Part shown: piece by piece, positions 1-5,027 of the stretch | Layout of the letters: the number at the start of each line of letters is the position of its first letter | Position numbering within the stretch: the stretch's first letter is position 1 | Source: DATLYH01 sp035575035 | GTDB lineage: Bacteria > Planctomycetota > Planctomycetia > Gemmatales > Gemmataceae | Direction: 5' to 3' | NCBI GenBank assembly: GCA_035575035.1 | Contig: DATLYH010000359.1 | Location: forward strand, 1 to 5,027 | DNA length: 5,027 bases | Program-made: the position numbers and the translations under genes | The notes under the pieces: generated by a model | The model's database searches: none | Told to the model about the DNA's origin: nothing | What the model saw: only the letters and a program-made list of their open reading frames with translations

Positions 1-2501
1 CCCGCCTCTGGGCGAGCAGTCGGTGTCAACCGGCCGGTTCCCACCGGCCGCTCACCGAGGCGCGCCCGGCCCTGGAGGAGTTGACCCGGGGCCTGGAACG
101 GTTCGCCGGCGCCGACCGGCTGCGCTTGCTGGACGGCCTGGCCGAGGCCTACGCCCGGGTAGGCGATCTGGCCGAGGCCCGCCGCCTCTGGGGCCAACTC
201 GCCGAGCAACGGCCGACCGACCTGATCACCCGCTTTCGCCTGTTTGACCTGGCGCTGCGAGCCGACGACACGGCCGACGCCCGGCGCCTGGCGGCCGAGG
301 TTCGCCGCCTTGAAGGGGAGAATGGAGCGCTGGCGCCGTACTGCGAGGCGGCCCTGCTGGTCCAGACAGCCCGGCACTGGGCGAGCAGCCGGTTGACACC
401 GGCCGGTTCACAGCGGCCGCTCGCCGAGGCGCGGCGCCTGCTGGCCCTGGCCGCCGAGCGGCGGCCCTCCTGGCCGCGCCCGCTTCTACTGCTGGCCGAC
501 GTTGCCCTCCTGGAAAATAACGTTGACGCGGCCATCGACCATTACAAGCAGGCGCGCAACCTGGGGGCCGGCAGCCCCGAACTGACCCGCCGCCTGGTGG
601 ACCTGCTCTACGCCCGCCAGCGCTACGCCGAGGCCGAGGAGATCCTCTCTCAAATGCAGAACGATGCGCCGCTGCCGGCCGGCCTGTCCAAGGTCGCCGC
701 CGCAATCGCCCTCCGCCGGGAGGACAGCGGCCGGGCCCTGGAGCTGGCCCGTCAGGCGGTGGCCGGCTCCAAGGACTTCCGCGATTACCTCTGGCTCGGC
801 CGGATGCTCTGGTCGGCTGGCCAGCGCGACCAGGCAGAGGCGGCCCTGCGGCACGCTCTGCGGTTGGCGGACAATGTCCCGGATACCTGGGTGGCGCTGG
901 CCACCTACCTGGCGCGAGCTGACCGTCCGGCGGAGGCGGAGGCCCTGATCGAGCAGGCGCGGCGCAAACTGCCGCCCGACCTGGCCCCCCTGGCCCTGGC
1001 TCAGTGCTACCTGGCGCTGGGGCGTCCTGACCGGGCCGAAGAGCAGTACCGCGCTGCCGTCGAGGCCCGGCCGGATGATGTCCTTGTGCGGCGCACCGTG
1101 GCACTCTTTTACCTTGACCGGGACCAGCTGGAGCAGGCCAAGCCCCATCTGCGTTTCCTCTTTGCCCCGACGACCAAGGCGCCGCTCGGCGACGCGGCCT
1201 GGGCACGGCGCACCCTGGCGCTGGCCCTGGCCTCCGGCGGCGATTACGCCCAGTCGTTCGAGGCGCTGACCCTGGTGGAGTTGAACCTGCAGCAACTCGG
1301 CAACCGGCCGGAGGACCTGCGCGCCAAGGCGATCGTGCTGGCGTCCCGACCCAGCCGCCGCGCCGAGGCAATCGAACTCTTCGAGGAGGTGAGCCGGCGT
1401 CAGCCGCTGGCCCCCGGCGACCAGTTCCTGCTGGCCCAGCTGTACGAAGCCGCCGACAACTGGCGGGCGGCCAAGGCCCGGATGGAGGCCGCGGTCAACT
1501 CCCCCGGCGGGGACACGCCGCGCTACCTGGCCGCCTACGTGCGCGCCCTGCTCCGGCACGGCGAGGTCGAGGCGGCACGGCCGTTGTGCGACCGGTTGGA
1601 GAAGCTGGAGCCGAAGGGCCTGCGGGCGGCCGAGATGCGGGCGCGCCTCCTCCATGCCCAGGGGCGGACCGCCGAGGCCGTCGCTCTGCTCCAGAAGTTC
1701 GCCCAGAACGCCGATGCCCCCCAGGCCGGCCTTGTCGCCGCGCTGCTGGAGGAGTTGGGCCAGCCCGCCCTGGCCGAGGACCTGTACCGGCGATTTGTGG
1801 CCGCCTCGCCTCAGCCGGAGGCCGTGCTCGTGCTGATTGAGTACCTTGGCCGACAGCAGCGCGTCCGGGAGGCGCTGGAGCTGTGCGAGCGCGCCTGGCA
1901 GACCTGTCCGCCCGAGGCGGTGGCTGCCGCCAGCGTGATCGTCCTTCGCGCCGGCGAGGCCGACCCGGAGCTGTATCGGCCGGTGGAACGCCGGCTGGAG
2001 GCGGCGATCGAGAAGGACCCCCGGTCGGTCGGGCTGCTGTTCATCCTGGCCAACTTCCGCGACCTTCAGGGGCGTTACGACGAGGTCAAGGCGCTCTACC
2101 GCCAGGTGCTCCACTATGACAGCCGGCACGTCCTGGCCCTGAACAACCTGGCCTGGCTGCTGGCCGTCACGGAAGGGAAGGGGGACGAGGCCCTAGCCCT
2201 GCTCGAGCGCGCCATCGCCATCGCCGGGCCCGGATCGAACCTGCTCGACACGCGCGGCTGCGTCCGCCTGGCCATGGGACGGGCCGGCCTGGCCGTCAAG
2301 GACCTGCAAGAGGCTGCCGCCATCACGCCGACTGCCGTGACGTATTTCCACCTTGCCCAGGCGTATCAGGCGGTCAAGAATCCCGGCGAGGCCGCCGCCG
2401 CCTTCCGCAAGGCGCAGGCCCTGGGACTCGATGCCAAGCAGCTGCATCCCCTGGAGCGTCCCGCCTACCTGCGACTGCTTGCCGAGCTGGGATCGAAGTG
2501 A
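1..2501 (+). CDS. Tetratricopeptide-repeat protein, 5' end missing
   Basis: The reading frame is open from the first full codon at position 3 to TGA at 2499-2501, giving at least 832 residues, and it continues beyond the left edge. A TTG at 81 lies in frame, but the purine-rich GGAGGAG abuts it without spacing and the coding pattern continues upstream, so I do not take it as the start. Nearly the whole protein is degenerate TPR helix pairs of about 34 residues. Examples are the blocks containing AEAYARVGDLAEARRLW (141-191), ALAQCYLALGRPDRAEEQY (near 993-1050), LLAQLYEAADNWRAAKARME (near 1428-1487) and ALNNLAWLLA (2136-2165). The end contains LHPLERPAYLRLLAEL (from 2442), a C-terminus I associate with planctomycete TPR proteins. 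TPR solenoids usually serve as protein-protein scaffolds; no catalytic domain is visible. No signal peptide can be judged because the N-terminus is missing. A PrsT-like TPR protein of an exosortase system is possible given the PEP-CTERM neighbour, but this is unproven. Two copies of a palindromic repeat lie within it, at 14-53 and 383-422. Confidence 0.9.
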   Translation, partial: RLWASSRCQPAGSHRPLTEARPALEELTRGLERFAGADRLRLLDGLAEAYARVGDLAEARRLWGQLAEQRPTDLITRFRLFDLALRADDTADARRLAAEVRRLEGENGALAPYCEAALLVQTARHWASSRLTPAGSQRPLAEARRLLALAAERRPSWPRPLLLLADVALLENNVDAAIDHYKQARNLGAGSPELTRRLVDLLYARQRYAEAEEILSQMQNDAPLPAGLSKVAAAIALRREDSGRALELARQAVAGSKDFRDYLWLGRMLWSAGQRDQAEAALRHALRLADNVPDTWVALATYLARADRPAEAEALIEQARRKLPPDLAPLALAQCYLALGRPDRAEEQYRAAVEARPDDVLVRRTVALFYLDRDQLEQAKPHLRFLFAPTTKAPLGDAAWARRTLALALASGGDYAQSFEALTLVELNLQQLGNRPEDLRAKAIVLASRPSRRAEAIELFEEVSRRQPLAPGDQFLLAQLYEAADNWRAAKARMEAAVNSPGGDTPRYLAAYVRALLRHGEVEAARPLCDRLEKLEPKGLRAAEMRARLLHAQGRTAEAVALLQKFAQNADAPQAGLVAALLEELGQPALAEDLYRRFVAASPQPEAVLVLIEYLGRQQRVREALELCERAWQTCPPEAVAAASVIVLRAGEADPELYRPVERRLEAAIEKDPRSVGLLFILANFRDLQGRYDEVKALYRQVLHYDSRHVLALNNLAWLLAVTEGKGDEALALLERAIAIAGPGSNLLDTRGCVRLAMGRAGLAVKDLQEAAAITPTAVTYFHLAQAYQAVKNPGEAAAAFRKAQALGLDAKQLHPLERPAYLRLLAELGSK
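14..53. repeat. Palindromic repeat, copy 1, in frame inside the TPR gene
   Basis: This 40-nt segment from GAGC to GCTC is almost its own reverse complement. Pairing position i with 41-i gives 16 Watson-Crick pairs and one G-U in 20, centred on ACCGGCCGGT. It encodes roughly ASSRCQPAGSHRPL, a stretch unlike a TPR helix, just before a segment TEARPALEEL that resembles a helix. It matches copy 2 exactly 369 bp downstream, in the same codon phase. Similarity between the two regions extends over 1-64 (54 of 64 bases identical), so a local duplication is an alternative to insertion of a mobile palindrome. Confidence 0.6.
383..422. repeat. Palindromic repeat, copy 2, in frame inside the TPR gene
   Basis: This second copy begins GAGCAG and ends GGCCGCTC. 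It is less symmetrical than copy 1, with 14 of 20 arm positions pairing. It shares the central ACCGGCCGGTTC with copy 1 in direct orientation. Its left arm GCCGGTTGACACCG (388-401) is the exact reverse complement of copy 1 positions 21-34. It encodes ASSRLTPAGSQRPL, lying between the end of one helix (LLVQTARHW) and the start of the next (LAEARRLLALAAERRP). That is the turn of a TPR, where extra residues would be tolerated. Confidence 0.6.
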
Positions 2502-2524
2502 CCCTTCGTCGTTCGGCGATCGGG

Positions 2525-2568
2525 CGAATTCGGTTACTCGCCGGGCACTTCCTCCCGAATTCGGCTAC
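2525..2568 (+). repeat. Short direct repeat, two copies of CGAATTCGGyTAC
   Basis: CGAATTCGGTTAC at 2525-2537 recurs as CGAATTCGGCTAC at 2556-2568, 31 bp apart, with 12 of 13 bases identical. Each unit has a self-complementary core CGAATTCG, extended to CCGAATTCGG in the second. The spacing is close to three helical turns, so it could be a pair of protein-binding sites, or simply the remnant of a small duplication. No function is known. Confidence 0.35.
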
Positions 2569-2618
2569 CAACCTATCCATACGCCGGGCGCGGGGCGATT
2601 CGAGAAGCTAACAGGTCA

Positions 2619-2632
2619 TTTACAGCTGTAAA
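2619..2632. promoter_or_regulatory. Perfect palindrome, candidate BlaI/CopY-type operator
   Basis: TTTACAGCTGTAAA is a perfect 14-bp dyad in otherwise GC-rich DNA, about 215 bp before the PEP-CTERM start codon. Its core TACAGCTGTA fits the TACAnnTGTA consensus known for operators of BlaI/MecI/CopY winged-helix repressors. A further half-site TACA follows at 2641. Assignment to this family is inference; no regulator is encoded in the window, and a chance palindrome cannot be excluded. Confidence 0.3.
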
Positions 2633-2833
2633 GCGACGGATACAGCCAATCCATCTGAACCGCTGGGAGGCTTCCTCTCCGGTGCCGCTGCCCAAACCCG
2701 CCCGAGCCATTGACTTAACTCGAACCCATTGCGCAGTTCGGGTCGAGCGCCCTGCCATCAAAGGCGAGGGCATGGCATTTGCTCACCTGACTACGACCGA
2801 GTTTGTGCCGTCAATCATCCCCCTGGCCTACCT

Positions 2834-2839
2834 GGGAGG
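2834..2839 (+). promoter_or_regulatory. Shine-Dalgarno sequence that fixes the PEP-CTERM start
   Basis: GGGAGG lies nine bases before the ATG at 2849 and contains the full GGAGG anti-16S core. It supports that ATG over the in-frame TTG at 2729, which would add 40 residues rich in Arg, Cys and Pro ahead of the signal peptide. Confidence 0.7.
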
Positions 2840-2848
2840 CTGTTCGTC

Positions 2849-3700
2849 ATGGTGAAAAGGTTTGGGACAGTCGCTGTCCTGCTTGCGGGACTAGCATTCT
2901 CAAATGCCCAGGCGGCCCAGGTAGTTGACCTGACTGCACCGGGTTCCTCGGCGACTGTGAACGGGGCCTTGCTCTTCCAGGCGAACCCCCAACCCACCGG
3001 CACTGGCTTCATCGATTCCTTCGTCCGGATCGAGAGCAACAGCAGCCCTCCCAAGTCCATCACCCAGGGCTACAACACCGACTTCCGACCGGTCCAATTC
3101 GACGAGAAAAAGGACGCTCAATACACCCACTCGCTCAACCTGAGCAACCTCCAGCCGGTGACCCTCAACGGGACCAGCTACTACCAGTTCCATCTGGACA
3201 TCAACCAGGAAGGCAACGATCCGCTTCTTTCGGTGGATGAAATCCAGATTTTCGTTGAGAACAGTCCTAACCTCACCGGTGCCGTCTTCAACGGGGTTGG
3301 GACCATCACGAAATGGAACGGCGGGAGCGTCAACGCCAACCTGGTGTACAACCTCGATGCCGGGGGCAACAAGTTCGTCAAACTGGACTACAACCTGAAC
3401 TCGGGGAGCGGCTCGGGCGACATGTTCCTCTTTGTTCCGACCGCCCTCTTCACGGGGGGCCAGTACGTCTACCTCTACTCGAAGTTTGGCGGTGACAAGG
3501 ACTCCAAGGGGAAGCGATTCGACAACAACGGCGGCTACGAGGAATGGGCCGCGGTGGTGAAAAACGTCCCACCCCCGCCTCCCCAGCCGCCTGGGCCTGC
3601 CGCTGCCCCAGAGCCTGCCAGCATCACCCTGGCCCTGCTGGGGCTCGGTGGGCTTGGTATTGTCAAGTGGCGTCGCCGCTCCCCCAAGGCAGCCGCCTGA
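2849..3700 (+). CDS. Exported PEP-CTERM sorting-domain protein, function unknown
   Basis: The 283-residue product begins with a classical signal peptide: MVKR, then a hydrophobic stretch to about residue 18, and a likely signal-peptidase cut after AQA at residue 22. The mature part (about 23-235) is rich in Asn, Gly, Ser, Thr and aromatic residues, as expected for a secreted beta-rich domain. It includes the segments FRPVQFDEKKDAQYTHSL and YQFHLDINQEGNDPLLSVDE, which resemble a PEP-CTERM protein type of unknown function that I have seen before. A proline-rich linker (PPPPPQPPGP) leads to the sorting signal: PEP at 254-256, a hydrophobic helix (ITLALLGLGGLGIV) and a basic end KWRRR. By family knowledge, such tails are recognised by an exosortase (EpsH/Xrt) in the inner membrane, which removes the tail and releases or anchors the protein. 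No exosortase is in the window. The start is set by the Shine-Dalgarno at 2834 and the signal peptide. Base composition is visibly less GC-rich than in the flanking genes. Confidence 0.9.
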   Translation: MVKRFGTVAVLLAGLAFSNAQAAQVVDLTAPGSSATVNGALLFQANPQPTGTGFIDSFVRIESNSSPPKSITQGYNTDFRPVQFDEKKDAQYTHSLNLSNLQPVTLNGTSYYQFHLDINQEGNDPLLSVDEIQIFVENSPNLTGAVFNGVGTITKWNGGSVNANLVYNLDAGGNKFVKLDYNLNSGSGSGDMFLFVPTALFTGGQYVYLYSKFGGDKDSKGKRFDNNGGYEEWAAVVKNVPPPPPQPPGPAAAPEPASITLALLGLGGLGIVKWRRRSPKAAA

Positions 3701-3708
3701 TCGCCCGG

Positions 3709-3743
3709 CCAACACCAGGAAGGCAGCCATACTTCCCTGTTGG
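3709..3743 (+). terminator. Stem-loop just after the PEP-CTERM stop codon
   Basis: Eight bases after TGA, CCAACA (3709-3714) pairs with TGTTGG (3738-3743). Inside it GGAAG (3718-3722) pairs with CTTCC (3732-3736), around a nine-base loop and a small asymmetric internal loop. No T-run follows, so it is not a textbook intrinsic terminator; it may protect the mRNA 3' end or assist termination. Confidence 0.4.
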
Positions 3744-3749
3744 AATGGC

Positions 3750-3804
3750 TGAGTTGGGCCTCTCGACGGGGGATTATTCGCCTTTCCCGTCCCGCCTCAA
3801 CTCA
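3750..3804. terminator. Large hairpin between convergent genes, probable two-way terminator
   Basis: TGAGTTGGGC (3750-3759) pairs with GCC-t-CAACTCA (3794-3804, one bulged T). After a short internal loop, GACGGGGGA (3765-3773) pairs with TTTCCCGTC (3783-3791, two G-T pairs) around the loop TTATTCGCC. It lies where the PEP-CTERM and permease genes converge and includes the permease stop codon at 3797-3799. Being a dyad, it would fold in transcripts from either side. Neither side has a clear U-tract. Confidence 0.5.
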
Positions 3805-4909
3805 CGATTGCCTCGCGGGCCCGCTGCCGCCCTTGCGGTGTCAGGAGGAGGTAGCCGTTGCGCCGCTCGACGATCCCCTGGCGCTCGGCACGGCGGACCA
3901 CCTGGGCGGCGAACGACGGCTTCCACTGCAAGTGATCGTGCAGGTGCTCGACGCGGTTTTCGCGCTCCGCCTCGGGCTTTCCCTCGTGGTTGAGGAGGTG
4001 GATGGCGAGCATGGTTTGAGCAAACTCCCAGCGCTGCCGGCGGCGGCGCCAGGCCAGCGCCAGCAGGCCGTGCTCCGGCGCCAGCACCAGGACGGCGCCG
4101 AACAGCACCCCCGTCATCGCGGCCATTGAGCCGGCAATGGAGGCATTCAGCCAGCGCGCTAGCCCATAGCCGCTCAGGGCACTGACTACCCCCAGGGCGG
4201 CGCTCCCGGCCAGCATGCGCGACAGCCGGTCGGTCAGCAGGTAAGCGGCGGCCGGCGGACCGATCATCAGGGCGACCACCAGGACAGCACCGACGGCATC
4301 GAAGGCTGCGACCGCGGTGACCGACACCAGCGACATCAGGGCGTAATGGATCAGGGCAGGGGAGAAGCCGAGGGCCGCTGCCAGGGCCGGATCAAACGTC
4401 GCCAGCTTCAGCTCCTTGTAGAATAGCCCGATGAACAGCAGGTTAAGCAGCAGGACGGCGGCCGTGACGTACAGCGTCTGCGGCCCGATGTCGTAGCCGC
4501 CCCAGCTGAGGCGGCGGTCAAGCACCGAGAGGACCAGGTTCCCCTTGAGCACAGCGTCCACGTCGAGATGCTCGTTGCGGAAGTGGCGCGCGATCAGGAC
4601 CACGCCGATGCTAAACATGACCGGGAAGACCAGGCCGATGGCCGCATCCTCGCGCACCAGCCCGGTGCGGTGGATCAGCTCAACCAGGCTGACGGTGGCG
4701 ACGCCGGCGAGGGCGGCCCCGAGCACCAGCAGCGGCGAGGAGAGGTTGCGGGTAAAGAAATAGGCGAGCACGATGCCGGGCAGGATGGCGTGGCTGATGG
4801 CGTCGCTCATCAGGGCCATGCGCCGCAGCACCAGGAAGCACCCCGGCAGGGCGCAGGCGACAGCCACCAGGGCAGCGATCAGCGCGATCTCGTACTGCTC
4901 GCGTAGCAT
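3797..4909 (-). CDS. ABC-3 family metal (Mn/Zn/Fe) permease with C-terminal winged-helix-like domain
   Basis: The 370-residue product is the membrane subunit of a metal-uptake ABC transporter of the TroC/TroD, MntB, ZnuB class. Residues 1-280 are a chain of hydrophobic segments, roughly 7-28, 39-80, 88-107, 144-164, 187-222, 232-252 and 258-280. They include the family signature MSDAISHAILPGI (34-46) near the N-terminus, a cytoplasmic loop with FDPALAAALGF (172-182) that should contact the ATPase, and FDAVGAVLVVALMIGPPAA (203-221). Family members are usually about 270-300 residues. Here a further 80 or so (from about 290, RRRRQRWEF) form a soluble domain with the pattern RRAERQGIVERRNGYLLLTPQGRQRA (339-364), split as RRAERQGIVE and RRNGYLLLTPQG; this looks like the recognition helix and wing of a DtxR- or MarR-like winged helix. 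No metal-binding or dimerisation part of DtxR follows. The ATG at 4909 lies four bases after the preceding gene's stop, indicating one operon and coupled translation. The metal cannot be told from sequence alone. The stop lies inside the convergent hairpin at 3750-3804. Confidence 0.9.
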   Translation of the reverse strand: MLREQYEIALIAALVAVACALPGCFLVLRRMALMSDAISHAILPGIVLAYFFTRNLSSPLLVLGAALAGVATVSLVELIHRTGLVREDAAIGLVFPVMFSIGVVLIARHFRNEHLDVDAVLKGNLVLSVLDRRLSWGGYDIGPQTLYVTAAVLLLNLLFIGLFYKELKLATFDPALAAALGFSPALIHYALMSLVSVTAVAAFDAVGAVLVVALMIGPPAAAYLLTDRLSRMLAGSAALGVVSALSGYGLARWLNASIAGSMAAMTGVLFGAVLVLAPEHGLLALAWRRRRQRWEFAQTMLAIHLLNHEGKPEAERENRVEHLHDHLQWKPSFAAQVVRRAERQGIVERRNGYLLLTPQGRQRAREAIVS

Positions 4910-4913
4910 GACT

Positions 4914-5027
4914 TCACTTCCGGCCCCGCGCCAACCGTTCAGCCTCGACGGCCCCCTCGGGCGTCAGCGCCCACTGGTCGGCGCCGACCCGGCGGGCCCA
5001 GCCGCGGGCGGCCAATTCCCGCAGGGT
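4914..5027 (-). CDS. C-terminal end of upstream operon gene, probably the partner metal permease
   Basis: Only the last 37 codons are present, ending at TGA (4914-4916); the gene continues past the right edge. The visible tail contains LRELAARGWARRV, then GADQWALTPEGAVEAERLARG. This is a winged-helix-like helix-wing pattern closely parallel to the end of the neighbouring permease (GIVERRNGYLLLTPQGRQRA). Metal ABC operons of this class commonly encode two permeases in tandem (as in TroC-TroD), so this is most likely the first permease carrying the same type of extension. A free-standing DtxR-like regulator is the main alternative, but full DtxR proteins continue well beyond this motif. The downstream start codon is four bases after this stop. 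Confidence 0.65.
   Translation of the reverse strand, partial: TLRELAARGWARRVGADQWALTPEGAVEAERLARGRK
4917..4921 (-). promoter_or_regulatory. Weak Shine-Dalgarno for the permease, inside the upstream gene
   Basis: On the minus strand GGAAG lies seven bases before the ATG at 4909, within the last codons (CGG AAG TGA) of the preceding gene. It is a weak match to GGAGG, so expression of the permease probably depends on translational coupling to that gene. Confidence 0.45.

Larger units (their letters stand above)
2502..2848. other. Intergenic region upstream of the PEP-CTERM gene
   Basis: This 347-bp gap is less GC-rich than the TPR gene and shows no convincing coding frame on either strand. 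It contains a 13-bp direct repeat (2525-2568), a perfect 14-bp palindrome (2619-2632) and an imperfect hairpin at 2719-2747. In that hairpin CTCGA-a-CCC pairs with GGGTCGAG around a 12-nt loop. The Shine-Dalgarno of the next gene lies at its end. No T-run terminator for the TPR gene and no clear -35/-10 pair could be identified. The promoter of the PEP-CTERM gene presumably lies here. Confidence 0.6.

Noticed and set aside
486..2129. Long minus-strand open frames within the TPR gene (226-1371 and 486-2129)
   Set aside because: Long antisense frames are expected opposite a GC-rich gene with strong codon bias. Their translations are low-complexity Arg, Pro, Gly and Gln, with no recognisable domain.
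81..2501. TTG at 81 as the start of the TPR gene
   Set aside because: The frame is open upstream to the window edge with TPR-like coding, the GGAGGAG touches the TTG with no spacer, and the upstream codons match an internal segment of the same protein. The gene is truncated at the left edge.
2710..2738. TTGACT at 2710 as a -35 promoter box
   Set aside because: No TATAAT-like box follows at 16-18 bp spacing (the bases there are GC-rich), so a sigma-70 promoter is not supported.
2719..2747. Hairpin CTCGA-a-CCC / GGGTCGAG as terminator or riboswitch
   Set aside because: The stem has a bulge and a 12-nt loop, lacks a T-run, competes with an alternative CGAAC/GTTCG pairing, and shows no known riboswitch motif. 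It is noted only as part of the intergenic region.
2729..2848. N-terminal extension of the PEP-CTERM protein from TTG at 2729
   Set aside because: It would place 40 Arg/Cys/Pro-rich residues before a complete signal peptide and has no Shine-Dalgarno, whereas the ATG at 2849 has both a GGGAGG and a signal peptide directly after it.
4568..4906. Plus-strand open frames opposite the permease (3740-4129, 4545-4763, 4568-4906)
   Set aside because: They lie wholly or almost wholly antisense to a confidently recognised membrane protein and encode unstructured Asp, Gly, Gln and His-rich sequence.
1..5027. CRISPR array, tRNA, rRNA or insertion sequence
   Set aside because: No regularly spaced repeats, no cloverleaf-like or rRNA-like segment, and no transposase or terminal inverted repeats were seen.

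Overview
The window is GC-rich bacterial DNA that looks like a planctomycete, probably of the Gemmatales type. Three things suggest this. The TPR protein ends with the segment 'LHPLERPAY', which I recall from planctomycete TPR proteins. A secreted protein carries a PEP-CTERM sorting signal. Metal ABC permeases carry winged-helix tails. This placement comes from recognising protein style; no marker gene confirms it.

Layout. (1) Positions 1-2501 (+) hold the 3' part of a large tetratricopeptide-repeat gene that runs off the left edge. Two copies of a roughly 40-bp, nearly palindromic sequence sit inside it, in the same reading phase, 369 bp apart. (2) Positions 2502-2848 are non-coding. They hold a short direct repeat, a perfect 14-bp palindrome containing TACAGCTGTA, and a weak hairpin. 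(3) Positions 2849-3700 (+) encode a 283-residue exported PEP-CTERM protein with a clear signal peptide and a good Shine-Dalgarno sequence. (4) Positions 3701-3796 are a short convergent gap with two stem-loops; the larger one runs into the end of the opposing gene. (5) Positions 3797-4909 (-) encode a complete ABC-3 family (Mn/Zn/Fe type) metal permease with a C-terminal winged-helix-like extension. (6) Positions 4914-5027 (-) are the last 37 codons of the preceding gene in the same operon. That tail resembles the permease's own C-terminal domain.

How the genes relate. The two minus-strand genes are four bases apart and almost certainly form one metal-uptake transcription unit, whose ATPase and binding protein would lie beyond the right edge. 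The TPR gene and the PEP-CTERM gene point the same way but are separated by 347 bp, so they are probably transcribed independently. A shared role in envelope or exosortase biology is possible but not shown. The most unusual feature is the in-frame palindromic repeat inside the TPR gene.
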